NCBI GenBank assembly: GCA_023428465.1
Contig: JAEYXM010000196.1
Span: 1-9,579, forward strand
Origin: Actinomycetes bacterium
GTDB lineage: Bacteria; Actinomycetota; Actinomycetes; Actinomycetales; Cellulomonadaceae
Direction of reading: 5' to 3'
DNA: 9,579 nt
The translations under genes and the position numbers were made by a program. Of the stretch, positions 1 through 6,776 are shown piece after piece. The notes under the pieces are model-generated. The model worked only from the letters and a program-made list of their open reading frames with translations, ran no database searches and was not told the origin of the DNA. The first letter of the stretch is position 1, and each line of letters starts with the position of its first letter.

Positions 1-35
1 GGTGGGGGGCCCCCGCACCCCACCACCGGGCTCCT

Positions 36-63
36 CCCGACCGGCCAGCCAGGACCGGTCGGG
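36..63 (-). terminator. hairpin after pflB, possible terminator
   Basis: A perfect 9-bp inverted repeat (CCCGACCGG at 36-44 and CCGGTCGGG at 55-63, 10-base loop) begins 5 bases past the pflB stop codon. There is no T-run on the far side in the pflB direction, so if it terminates it is not a classic U-tract terminator; many actinobacterial terminators lack the U-tract. A second inverted repeat, GGTGGGG (1-7) with CCCCACC (18-24), lies just beyond and may add to it. The gene after pflB is outside the window, so read-through into a downstream pflA cannot be ruled out. Confidence 0.5.
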
Positions 64-68
64 CTTCC

Positions 69-2345
69 TCACAGGCCGCCGTGGAACGTCCGGGACAGGA
101 CGTCGAGCTGCTGCTCACGCGTCAGCCGGGTGAAGTTCACCGCGTAGCCCGATACGCGGATGGTCAGCTGCGGGTAGTTCTCCGGGTGCGCCATCGCGTC
201 CTCGAGCGTCTCGCGGTTGAGGACGTTGATGTTCACGTGGAAGCCCTGGGAGACGTTGTAGGCGTCCAGCAGGCCGACGAGGTTCGTGACCTGCTCGTCC
301 TTGGTCCGGCCCAGGCCCGAGGGCACGACCGTCGAGGTGAGCGAGATGCCGTCCTGCGCCTCGTCGTAGGGCAGCTTGGCGACCGAGAGCGCGCTCGCCA
401 GCAGGCCGTGGCTGTCGCGGCCGTTCATCGGGTTCGCGCCCGGCGCGAAGGGCTCGCCCTTGCGGCGGCCGTCGGGCGTGTTGCCGGTGTGCTTGCCGTA
501 GACCACGTTCGACGTGATCGTCAGGACCGACTGCGTGTGCTCGGCGTTGCGGTACGTCGGCTGGCGGCGGATCTTGGTCATGAACGCCCGGACCAGCTCG
601 ACGGCGATCTCGTCCGCGCGATCGTCGTCGTTGCCGTAGGTCGGGTAGTCGCCCTCGACGTCGTAGTCCACGACGAGGCCGGTCTCGTCCCGCACCGGGC
701 GCACAGTCGCGTACTTGATGGCCGACAGCGAGTCCGTCGCGACCGACAGGCCGGCGATGCCGCACGCGAGCGTCCGGCGGATCGCGCGGTCGTGCAGCGC
801 CATCTCGAGACGCTCGTAGGCGTACTTGTCGTGCATGAAGTGGATGCAGTTCAGCGCGTCCACGTACGTCTCGGCGAGCCAGTCGAGCAGGCGGTCGTAG
901 GAGGTCCAGACCTCGTCGAAGTCCAGCACCTCACCGGAGGCGGGCGGGAACGACGGGGCGACCTGCTTGCCCGTGAGCTCGTCGCGGCCACCGTTGATCG
1001 CGTACAGGAGCGCCTTGGCGACGTTCACCCGGGCACCGAAGAACTGCATCTGCTTGCCGACCGTCATCGCCGACACGCAGCAGGCGATCGCCGCGTCGTC
1101 ACCGCACTGGTCGCGGACCAGCTCGTCGGACTCGTACTGGATCGCGGAGGTGTCGATCGAGACCTGCGCACAGAACCGCTTGAAGCCGTCGGGGAGCTTG
1201 TCGCTCCAGAGCACCGTCAGGTTGGGCTCAGGGGCCGGCCCGAGGTTGTACAGCGTCTGCAGGTAGCGGAAGGAGGTCCGCGTGACGAGCGGGCGACCGT
1301 CCTCGCCGACGCCGCCGATCGACTCGGTCACCCAGGTCGGGTCGCCGGAGAACAGGGCGTCGTACTCCGGGGTGCGCAGGAAGCGCACGATCCGCAGCTT
1401 GATGACCAGGTCGTCGATGAGCTCCTGCGCCTGCGTCTCGGTCAGCAGCCCCGCGGCGATGTCGCGCTCGAGGTAGATGTCGAGGAAGCTCGAGGTGCGC
1501 CCCAGCGACATCGCGGCGCCGTTCTGCTCCTTCACCGCACCGAGGTAGGCGAAGTACAGCCACTGCACGGCCTCGCGGGCGCTGGTGGCGGGGCCGGAGA
1601 TGTCGAACCCGTAGGACGCGGCCATCTGCTTGAGCTCGGCGAGCGCGCGCACCTGCTCAGAGATCTCCTCGCGCTCGGTGATGACCGACTCGGTCGAGCG
1701 CTCCAGGTCCAGCTCGGCACGCTCGAGGTGCTTGGCCTCGATCAGCGCGTCGACGCCGTAGAGCGCGACGCGGCGGTAGTCGCCGATGATGCGGCCGCGG
1801 CCGTAGGCGTCCGGCAGGCCGGTGACGAGGTGCGAGGAGCGCGCCGCACGGACGTTCGGCGGGTACACGTCGAAGACGCCGGCGTTGTGCGTCTTGCGGT
1901 ACTCGGTGAAGATCTTCTTCACCTGCGGGTCCGGCTCGTAACCGTAGGTCTTGAGGGCACCTTCGACCATGCGCCAGCCGCCGTAGGGCATGATCGCGCG
2001 CTTGAGCGGGGCGTCGGTCTGCAGGCCGACGATGATCTCGTTCGCCTCGTCGATGTACCCGGGCTTGTGGGCGGTGATGCCCGCGGGCGTGACGGGGTCG
2101 ATGTCGTAGACGCCCTTCTCACGCTCGGCGGGGAACATCGCCAGGAGGCGGGCCCAGATGCCGGTGGTCCGCTCCGTCGCACCGGCCAGGAACGACGCGT
2201 CGCCCGTGTACGGGGTGTAGTTGCGCTGGATGAAGTCGCGCACGTCGATGCGGTCCTGCCAGGGCCCGGAGGAGAAGCCGCGCCAAGCGTCGGGCGTGAT
2301 GGGCTGCGGGGCTCCCGTGGTGGCGGCCTCGGTGGTGATGGCCAT
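69..2345 (-). CDS. pflB: formate acetyltransferase (pyruvate formate-lyase)
   Basis: Glycyl-radical enzyme of 758 aa that converts pyruvate and CoA to acetyl-CoA and formate in the cytoplasm during anaerobic growth. Family length is about 750-760 aa, so it is complete. The N-terminus carries the PFL signature (RDFIQRNYTPYTGD, about 36-49; FLAGAT, 52-57). EYRKTHNAGVFDVYPP (148-163) and GLPDAYGRGRIIGDYRR (176-192) are typical. The catalytic cysteine pair is C422-C423 in IACCVSAM, equivalent to C418-C419 of E. coli. The radical glycine is G733 in RVSGYAVNF, 25 residues from the C-terminus, as in the family. The start ATG follows a purine-rich ribosome-binding site (GAGGGAG, about 6 bases upstream). 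The enzyme needs a radical-SAM activase (PflA), which is not in the window; it may lie just left of position 1. Its own upstream region has a striking inverted repeat, so it is probably transcribed apart from dxs. It is very close to characterised PFLs, and the substrate call is firm because the CC pair and PFL motifs exclude glycerol or choline-type relatives. Confidence 0.97.
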   Translation of the reverse strand: MAITTEAATTGAPQPITPDAWRGFSSGPWQDRIDVRDFIQRNYTPYTGDASFLAGATERTTGIWARLLAMFPAEREKGVYDIDPVTPAGITAHKPGYIDEANEIIVGLQTDAPLKRAIMPYGGWRMVEGALKTYGYEPDPQVKKIFTEYRKTHNAGVFDVYPPNVRAARSSHLVTGLPDAYGRGRIIGDYRRVALYGVDALIEAKHLERAELDLERSTESVITEREEISEQVRALAELKQMAASYGFDISGPATSAREAVQWLYFAYLGAVKEQNGAAMSLGRTSSFLDIYLERDIAAGLLTETQAQELIDDLVIKLRIVRFLRTPEYDALFSGDPTWVTESIGGVGEDGRPLVTRTSFRYLQTLYNLGPAPEPNLTVLWSDKLPDGFKRFCAQVSIDTSAIQYESDELVRDQCGDDAAIACCVSAMTVGKQMQFFGARVNVAKALLYAINGGRDELTGKQVAPSFPPASGEVLDFDEVWTSYDRLLDWLAETYVDALNCIHFMHDKYAYERLEMALHDRAIRRTLACGIAGLSVATDSLSAIKYATVRPVRDETGLVVDYDVEGDYPTYGNDDDRADEIAVELVRAFMTKIRRQPTYRNAEHTQSVLTITSNVVYGKHTGNTPDGRRKGEPFAPGANPMNGRDSHGLLASALSVAKLPYDEAQDGISLTSTVVPSGLGRTKDEQVTNLVGLLDAYNVSQGFHVNINVLNRETLEDAMAHPENYPQLTIRVSGYAVNFTRLTREQQLDVLSRTFHGGL

Positions 2346-2413
2346 CTTTTCTCCCTCGTCCGTCGGTGTTATCGACCGTACGGGATCTATACCAGGGGCG
2401 TCCCGGGACTATA
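2346..2413 (-). promoter_or_regulatory. candidate pflB promoter and RBS
   Basis: In the pflB direction two -10-like hexamers occur: TATAGT (2413 to 2408) and TATAGA (2391 to 2386). TATAGA would give a leader of about 34 bases, containing the GAGGGAG ribosome-binding site just before the ATG. Neither has a TTGACA-like -35 at normal spacing, which suggests an activator-dependent promoter. A perfect 10-bp palindrome GTCCCGGGAC (2400-2409) lies between the two hexamers. The local A/T content is clearly higher than in the genes around it. Promoter assignment is inferred from sequence only. Confidence 0.45.
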
Positions 2414-2485
2414 GACCTGGATTCATCCCATGAGTTTCCGCGGAGATGCCTCCTGCGGCGCAAACATGGGATGAATCCGAGTCTA
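2412..2485 (-). promoter_or_regulatory. long inverted repeat upstream of pflB, candidate operator pair
   Basis: Two arms face each other across 32 bases: GGATTCATCCCATG (2419-2432) and CATGGGATGAATCC (2465-2478), a perfect 14-bp match. After two unmatched positions, a further 5 bp match (TAGAC 2412-2416 with GTCTA 2481-2485). Each arm contains its own short dyad, GGAT-NN-ATCC, as expected of a dimer-binding site; the centres of the two dyads are 50 bp apart. If TATAGA at 2386-2391 is the -10, the nearer site is centred about 44-45 bp before the transcription start, a normal place for an activator. It does not match the FNR (TTGAT-N4-ATCAA) or Rex consensus. A structured RNA or a terminator-like hairpin is the alternative, but the 32-base loop and the symmetric half-dyads favour protein binding. 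Confidence 0.55.
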
Positions 2486-2508
2486 GGGAAGGCGCCGCCG
2501 TACCGCCC

Positions 2509-2546
2509 GGGTCCTGCGTCCCGACACCGGTGGCGTCACAGGACCC
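2509..2546 (-). terminator. possible dxs terminator hairpin
   Basis: An 8-bp perfect stem, GGGTCCTG (2509-2516) with CAGGACCC (2539-2546), encloses 22 bases that contain the palindrome CACCGGTG. It lies about 50 bases past the dxs stop codon on the dxs strand. A smaller 6-bp stem (2582-2587 with 2595-2600) overlaps the dxs stop itself. No T-run follows either one, so termination is a guess from position and stem strength. Confidence 0.35.
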
Positions 2547-2596
2547 CGTCGATGCCGACGCGGGGCCGCCGTGCAGGGCTCCTGACGCCGGTCACG

Positions 2597-4477
2597 TCAG
2601 CTCTCGCGACGGGTCACCTGAGCGAGGACCTCGGCCGCGACATCCTCCGACCGCAGGCGCATGTCGGTCAGCAGCTCGCCGCGGGTCGCATGACCCGGGA
2701 ACGCGAGCGGGACACCGATGGTGTGCACCGGCGCCGTCAGGCCGGCCTCCGCGCAGCGCTGCGCCACCAGCGCGCCGACGCCGCCCTCCACGAGGCCGTC
2801 CTCGACGCACACGACGTGCTCGTGGTCGCCCGCGAGCTTCACGAGCGCCGACGGGACCGGCAGCACCCAGACCGGGTCCACCACCGTCACCGCGACCCCT
2901 GACGCCGCGAGGACCGATGCGGCCTCCACCGCGGTGCCCGCCATCGGGCCGACGCCGACCAGGAGGACCCGCGGGCCCCCTCCCCCGGTCCGCGCGAGCA
3001 CGTCCACGCCCTCGATCGACTCCAGGGCGGGCAACGGCTGCGGCACCGGGCCCTTCGGGAAGCGGATCACCGTGGGGGCGTCGTCCACGTCGACCGCAGC
3101 GCGCAGCGCACCGCGCAGGGTCGCCTCGTCGCGGGGCGCCGCCAGGTGCAGGCCCGGGACGACGCGCAGCATCGCCATGTCCCACATGCCGTTGTGGCTC
3201 GGGCCGTCGTCGCCCGTGATGCCCGCGCGGTCCAGCACGAACGTCACACCCGCCTTGTGCAGGGCGACGTCCATGAGCACCTGGTCGAAGGCCCGGTTCA
3301 GGAACGTGGCGTACACGGCCACCACCGGGTGCAGACCCGCGAACGCCATGCCCGCGGCCGACGTCACGGCGTGCTGCTCGGCGATCCCGACGTCGAACAC
3401 GCGCGACGGGAACGCCTCGGCGAACGGTGCCAGGCCCACGGGCTGCAGCATCGCCGCCGTGATCGCGACCACGTCGGGCCGGCGGTGACCGATCTGCACG
3501 ATCTCGTCGGCGAACACGCTCGTCCAGCCGAAGCGCGACGGGGCCACCGGCAGGCCCGTCTCCGGATGAATCTGCCCGACCGCGTGGAAGCGGTCCGCGA
3601 CGTCCTGCTCGGCGGGCACGTAGCCCCGGCCCTTCTCCGTGATGCAGTGCACGATGACCGGCCCACCGAAGTCCCGCGCGAGCCGCAGCGCGCGCTCGAC
3701 CGCGCCAGTGTCGTGCCCGTCCACGGGGCCGATGTACTTGATCCCCAGGTCCTCGAACATGCCCTGGGGGGCGACGACGTCCTTGATGCCCTTCTTCATG
3801 CCGTGCAGCGCCCCGTAGACCAGCCGGCCGGGCGGGCCCGACCGACGCAGGGTGCGCTTGCCCCACGCGAGCACGTCCTCGTACCCCCGAGCGGTGCGCA
3901 GGCGGTCCAGGTGGTCCGCGAAGCCGCCGATCGTCGGGTCGTACGAACGGCCGTTGTCGTTCACCACGACGACGAGCCGGCGGTCCCGCCCGGCCGCGAT
4001 GTTGTTCAGGGCCTCCCAGGCCATGCCCCCGGTCAGGGCCCCGTCACCGATGACCGCGACCACGTGCCGGTCCACCCGGCCCTTGAGCTCGTAGGCCTTC
4101 GCGATGCCGTCCGCCCACGACAGCGCGGTCGAGGCGTGGGAGTTCTCCACCACGTCGTGCTCGGACTCCGCGCGGTTCGGGTAGCCGGACAGACCGCCGC
4201 GCCGGCGCAGCTCCGAGAAGTCGGTGCGGCCCGTGAGCAGCTTGTGCACGTAGGACTGGTGGCCCGTGTCGAACACCAGCGTGTCCCGCGGTGACTCGAA
4301 GACGCGGTGCAGCGCGAGCGTCAGCTCGACCACCCCGAGGTTCGGCCCCAGGTGACCCCCGGAGCGCGAGACCGACTGCACGAGGAAGTGCCGGATCTCC
4401 GCGGCGAGCTCGTCGACCTCCGCCGGGCTGAGGGCTCGCACGTCCGCGGGCGAGCCGATGCGCGACAGGAGGGCCAT
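2597..4477 (-). CDS. dxs: 1-deoxy-D-xylulose-5-phosphate synthase
   Basis: Thiamine-diphosphate enzyme of 626 aa that condenses pyruvate with glyceraldehyde-3-phosphate to give DXP, the entry step of the MEP pathway to isoprenoids (DXP also feeds thiamine synthesis in many bacteria). Family length is about 620-640 aa. Motifs in order: SRSGGHLGPNLG (37-48, with active-site H42), DTGHQSYVHK (70-79), the ThDP/Mg motif GDGALTGG (144-151) continuing to NDN (173-175), H298 in RFHAVG, the catalytic glutamate E367 in GIAEQHA, then DRAGITGDDGPSH (416-428, with H428). The C-terminal transketolase domain (about 495-620) is intact. The start at MALLSRI matches the usual actinobacterial DXS N-terminus. 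There is no Shine-Dalgarno sequence before this ATG; instead TACGAT stands 6 bases upstream, suggesting a leaderless mRNA. The gene diverges from guaB1. The 251-base gap to pflB makes a shared operon unlikely. Confidence 0.97.
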   Translation of the reverse strand: MALLSRIGSPADVRALSPAEVDELAAEIRHFLVQSVSRSGGHLGPNLGVVELTLALHRVFESPRDTLVFDTGHQSYVHKLLTGRTDFSELRRRGGLSGYPNRAESEHDVVENSHASTALSWADGIAKAYELKGRVDRHVVAVIGDGALTGGMAWEALNNIAAGRDRRLVVVVNDNGRSYDPTIGGFADHLDRLRTARGYEDVLAWGKRTLRRSGPPGRLVYGALHGMKKGIKDVVAPQGMFEDLGIKYIGPVDGHDTGAVERALRLARDFGGPVIVHCITEKGRGYVPAEQDVADRFHAVGQIHPETGLPVAPSRFGWTSVFADEIVQIGHRRPDVVAITAAMLQPVGLAPFAEAFPSRVFDVGIAEQHAVTSAAGMAFAGLHPVVAVYATFLNRAFDQVLMDVALHKAGVTFVLDRAGITGDDGPSHNGMWDMAMLRVVPGLHLAAPRDEATLRGALRAAVDVDDAPTVIRFPKGPVPQPLPALESIEGVDVLARTGGGGPRVLLVGVGPMAGTAVEAASVLAASGVAVTVVDPVWVLPVPSALVKLAGDHEHVVCVEDGLVEGGVGALVAQRCAEAGLTAPVHTIGVPLAFPGHATRGELLTDMRLRSEDVAAEVLAQVTRRES

Positions 4478-4489
4478 CCGGTCATCGTA
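4478..4489 (-). promoter_or_regulatory. candidate leaderless promoter of dxs
   Basis: On the minus strand TACGAT (4489 to 4484) fits the TANNNT -10 motif and is followed by GACCGG, then the dxs ATG. A start of transcription about 7 bases after the hexamer would fall on the A of the ATG. No ribosome-binding site or clear -35 is visible, which agrees with this reading. The same geometry is seen at guaB1 and at the gene at the right edge. Confidence 0.5.
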
Positions 4490-4611
4490 CGGCGAGGGCC
4501 CCTTGGCGGCGGCTCGGGGCCGCGCGCGGCACCGGATCTGCGCCGACCTTTCACATGCCCGGGCGCGGCGACCCGCCTGCGCCCCGACAGCCCCCGGAAA
4601 GAGCGCCCGCC

Positions 4612-4623
4612 TAGGCTGGTCGC
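4612..4623 (+). promoter_or_regulatory. candidate leaderless promoter of guaB1
   Basis: TAGGCT (4612-4617, TANNNT type) is followed by GGTCGC and the guaB1 ATG at 4624. No Shine-Dalgarno sequence is present in the preceding 20 bases. The remaining divergent spacer (4490-4611) is GC-rich with no open gene and no clear operator; it must hold the upstream elements of both dxs and guaB1. Confidence 0.5.
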
Positions 4624-6075
4624 ATGCGCTTCCTGCCCGGCCACCTGGCCACCACGGACCTGACGTACGGCGACGTCTTCCTCGTGCCGTCCCGCTCGGA
4701 GGTGGCGTCCCGGTTCGACGTGGACCTCACGACGTCGGACGGCTCGGGGACCACCATCCCCCTCGTCGTGGCGAACATGACCGCGGTCTCCGGACGACGC
4801 ATGGCCGAGACGGTGGCCCGGCGCGGCGGGATGGCCGTGATCCCCCAGGACATCCCGCTCGACGTCGTGGCGGACGTCGTCGCGTCCGTCAAGGCCCGCC
4901 ACACCGTCGTGGAGACCGCGATGGTCGTCGAGCCCACCGCAACGGTGCACACCGCGCTCACACTCATCGGGAAGCGCTCGCACGGGGCCGCCGTCGTGGT
5001 GCGCGACGGCAGGCCGATCGGGGTCGTCACGGAGGCCGACTGCCAGGGCGTCGACCGCTTCACCCAGGTGGGCACGGTCATGACGCCGGACCCCACGGTC
5101 GTCGACGTCTCGGTCCTCGACGGCCCCGACGGCCTCGCGGGCGCGTTCGACCGCCTGCACCGCTCCCGGCGGCGGTTCACCCCGGTCGTCGACGACGGCC
5201 TGCTCGTCGGCGTCCTCACGCGCACGGGCGCGCTCCGCTCGAGCATCTACACCCCGGCGCTGGACGACGCCGGTCGGCTGCGGATCGCCGCGGCGGTCGG
5301 GATCAACGGCGACGTACGCGGCCGGACGGCCGCCCTGCTCGACACGGGCGTCGACCTGCTCGTGGTCGACACCGCGCACGGACACCAGCGCAAGATGCTC
5401 GACGCGCTCGTCGCCGTCCGCTCGCTGTCCCCGCGCGTCCCGGTCGTCGCCGGCAACGTGGTGACCGCGGAGGGGACGCGGGACCTGGTGGAGGCCGGCG
5501 CCGACATCGTGAAGGTGGGCGTCGGCCCGGGCGCGATGTGCACCACTCGCATGATGACCGCCGTCGGGCGGCCGCAGTTCTCGGCCGTGCTCGACTGCGC
5601 GCAGGAGGCCGCGCGCCTCGGCGCGTACGTGTGGGCCGACGGCGGCGTCCGCCACCCTCGCGACGTCGCCCTGGCCCTCGCGGCCGGCGCCTCGCAGGTC
5701 ATGATCGGCTCGTGGTTCGCCGGGACGCACGAGAGCCCGGGCGACCTGCACGCCGACGCCGACGGCCGGCTGTACAAGGAGAGCTTCGGCATGGCGTCTG
5801 CGCGGGCGGTCGCGGCGCGGACCTCGGGCGACAGCCCGTTCGACCGGGCCCGCAAGGCGCTCTACGAGGAGGGCATCTCCTCCTCGCGCATGTACCTGGA
5901 CGCGCACCGGCCGGGCGTGGAGGACCTGATCGACCAGATCACGTCCGGCCTGCGGTCGGCCTGCACCTACGCGGGCGCGACGAACCTCGCGGAGTTCGCC
6001 GAGCGCGCCGTCGTCGGCATCCAGTCCACCGCCGGCTACGAGGAGGGCAGGCCGCTGCTCGCGGGGTGGGCGTGA
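4624..6075 (+). CDS. guaB1: GuaB1-family IMPDH-like protein, probable CBS-domain GMP reductase
   Basis: A (beta/alpha)8 barrel enzyme of 483 aa in the IMP dehydrogenase/GMP reductase family, with a CBS pair inserted at about 95-205. Barrel motifs: VVDTAHGHQ (247-255), GNVVT (277-281), the phosphate-binding and catalytic loop GVGPGAMCTTR with nucleophile C306, then TAVGRPQFSAV (312-322), and ADGGVRHPRD (338-347). The flap-side motif is YKESFGMASARA (384-395), which resembles the FGMSS-type sequence of GMP reductases rather than the YRGMGS sequence of IMP dehydrogenases; the T-VG-PQ-SAV stretch also fits GMP reductase. AGTHESPGD (366-374) is closer to IMPDH, so the protein has mixed features. 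Mycobacterial GuaB1, long annotated as IMPDH-related, was shown to be a CBS-containing GMP reductase. Reductive deamination of GMP to IMP with NADPH, tuned by purine nucleotides at the CBS domains, is therefore the best inference. It is likely co-transcribed with the NUDIX gene, whose GTG overlaps its stop codon. Confidence 0.9.
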   Translation: MRFLPGHLATTDLTYGDVFLVPSRSEVASRFDVDLTTSDGSGTTIPLVVANMTAVSGRRMAETVARRGGMAVIPQDIPLDVVADVVASVKARHTVVETAMVVEPTATVHTALTLIGKRSHGAAVVVRDGRPIGVVTEADCQGVDRFTQVGTVMTPDPTVVDVSVLDGPDGLAGAFDRLHRSRRRFTPVVDDGLLVGVLTRTGALRSSIYTPALDDAGRLRIAAAVGINGDVRGRTAALLDTGVDLLVVDTAHGHQRKMLDALVAVRSLSPRVPVVAGNVVTAEGTRDLVEAGADIVKVGVGPGAMCTTRMMTAVGRPQFSAVLDCAQEAARLGAYVWADGGVRHPRDVALALAAGASQVMIGSWFAGTHESPGDLHADADGRLYKESFGMASARAVAARTSGDSPFDRARKALYEEGISSSRMYLDAHRPGVEDLIDQITSGLRSACTYAGATNLAEFAERAVVGIQSTAGYEEGRPLLAGWA

Positions 6076-6746
6076 CCGACGGCGCGCGGGCGGCGCTCGC
6101 GGCTGTCGCGGCCCGCGGCATCGCATGGCCGGCGCTGCCGCGCGGCACCGCCGAGGCGGCACGCGAGGCCGCGGTCCTGGTGCTCTTCGGGGTCCTCGAC
6201 GACCATCCGGCACACCGCACCGCCGACGCCGCCGTCCCCGCCGACCTCGATGTGCTCCTGCTCGCGCGCGCGGCCTCGCTCGCGCACCACCCGGGCCAGG
6301 TCGCCTTCCCGGGCGGACGGCTCGAGCCCGACGACGACGGCCCCGTCGCCGCGGCCCTGCGGGAGGCCGAGGAGGAGACCGGGCTGGACCCCACCGGGGT
6401 CGAGGTCCTGGGCACGCTCGGGGAGCTCGCACTGCAGGTGAGCAACCACGTCGTCGTGCCGGTGCTGGCCTGGTGGGCACGGCCGTCGGCCGTCGCGGCC
6501 GTCGACCGACGGGAGTCCTCGACCGTCTTCCGGGCCCCCGTCGCCGACCTGCTGGACCCCGCGGGCCGGCGCACCGCCGTCGTGCCCGGGACGCCCTACG
6601 CGGGGCCGGCGTTCCTCGTGCCGGACGGGCCGGAGCAGCACCACCTCGTGTGGGGCTTCACCGCGATGATCCTCGACCGGCTGTTCGACGAGCTCGGCTG
6701 GACCGAGCCGTGGAACCGCGCACGGACCGTCCCCGCGCCCGTCTGA
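6072..6746 (+). CDS. NUDIX hydrolase, CoA-diphosphatase (NudL-like) type
   Basis: Predicted cytosolic protein of 224 aa from a GTG start at 6072. The segment LLLARAASLAHHPGQVAFPGG (62-82) matches the LLxxRxxxLxxHxGQVxFPGG signature that marks the CoA pyrophosphatase subgroup. It runs into a NUDIX box GGRLEPDDDGPVAAALREAEEETGL (81-105), with the metal-binding REAEEE helix at 97-102. The first box glutamate is replaced by aspartate, as is common in this subgroup. Such enzymes cleave CoA or its derivatives to 3',5'-ADP and phosphopantetheine; the exact substrate is not visible. The GTG shares the bases GTGA with the guaB1 stop, so translation is probably coupled. The start is chosen for this overlap and because only a weak G-rich stretch lies upstream. 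A second GTG at 6066 is possible, adding 2 aa. The gene ends 30 bases before the convergent serpin gene. Confidence 0.9.
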   Translation: MTDGARAALAAVAARGIAWPALPRGTAEAAREAAVLVLFGVLDDHPAHRTADAAVPADLDVLLLARAASLAHHPGQVAFPGGRLEPDDDGPVAAALREAEEETGLDPTGVEVLGTLGELALQVSNHVVVPVLAWWARPSAVAAVDRRESSTVFRAPVADLLDPAGRRTAVVPGTPYAGPAFLVPDGPEQHHLVWGFTAMILDRLFDELGWTEPWNRARTVPAPV

Positions 6747-6747
6747 C

Positions 6748-6775
6748 CCGGCGCGGGCCGCACGCCGCACGCCGG
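6748..6775. terminator. possible bidirectional terminator between convergent genes
   Basis: The whole gap between the NUDIX stop and the serpin stop is 30 bases. It contains CCGGCG (6748-6753) and CGCCGG (6770-6775) as a 6-bp stem around a GC-rich 16-base loop that can pair in alternative ways. Its position between two converging stop codons suggests two-way termination. The short stem and absence of T-runs keep confidence low. Confidence 0.35.
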
Positions 6776-6776
6776 C

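Noticed and set aside
81..2414. Long plus-strand open frame (777 codons) opposite pflB
   Set aside because: It is the antisense shadow of a firmly identified pflB in GC-rich DNA; the product is Arg/Val/Asp-rich, matches no fold I recognise, and has no ribosome-binding site.
2346..2485. FNR or Rex site upstream of pflB
   Set aside because: No TTGAT-N4-ATCAA or TTGTGA-type palindrome is present; the inverted repeat seen has a different core.
3564..3572. Copy of GGATGAATC inside dxs, similar to the pflB repeat arm
   Set aside because: Only 9 bases match, there is no partner arm, and it lies in coding sequence; likely chance.
2592..3866. Second minus-strand frame inside dxs (424 codons)
   Set aside because: Same strand as dxs but shifted; Gly/Arg-rich composition without motifs, while the dxs frame has all catalytic residues.
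4458..6071. Upstream extension of the NUDIX reading frame through guaB1
   Set aside because: The frame stays open by chance inside guaB1. The extension is Arg/Gly-rich, and the NUDIX family N-terminus fits the GTG at 6072.
4321..6480. Long minus-strand open frame (719 codons) opposite guaB1 and the NUDIX gene
   Set aside because: Low-complexity Arg/Pro/Ala protein spanning two real genes and the divergent promoter region; explained by codon bias alone.
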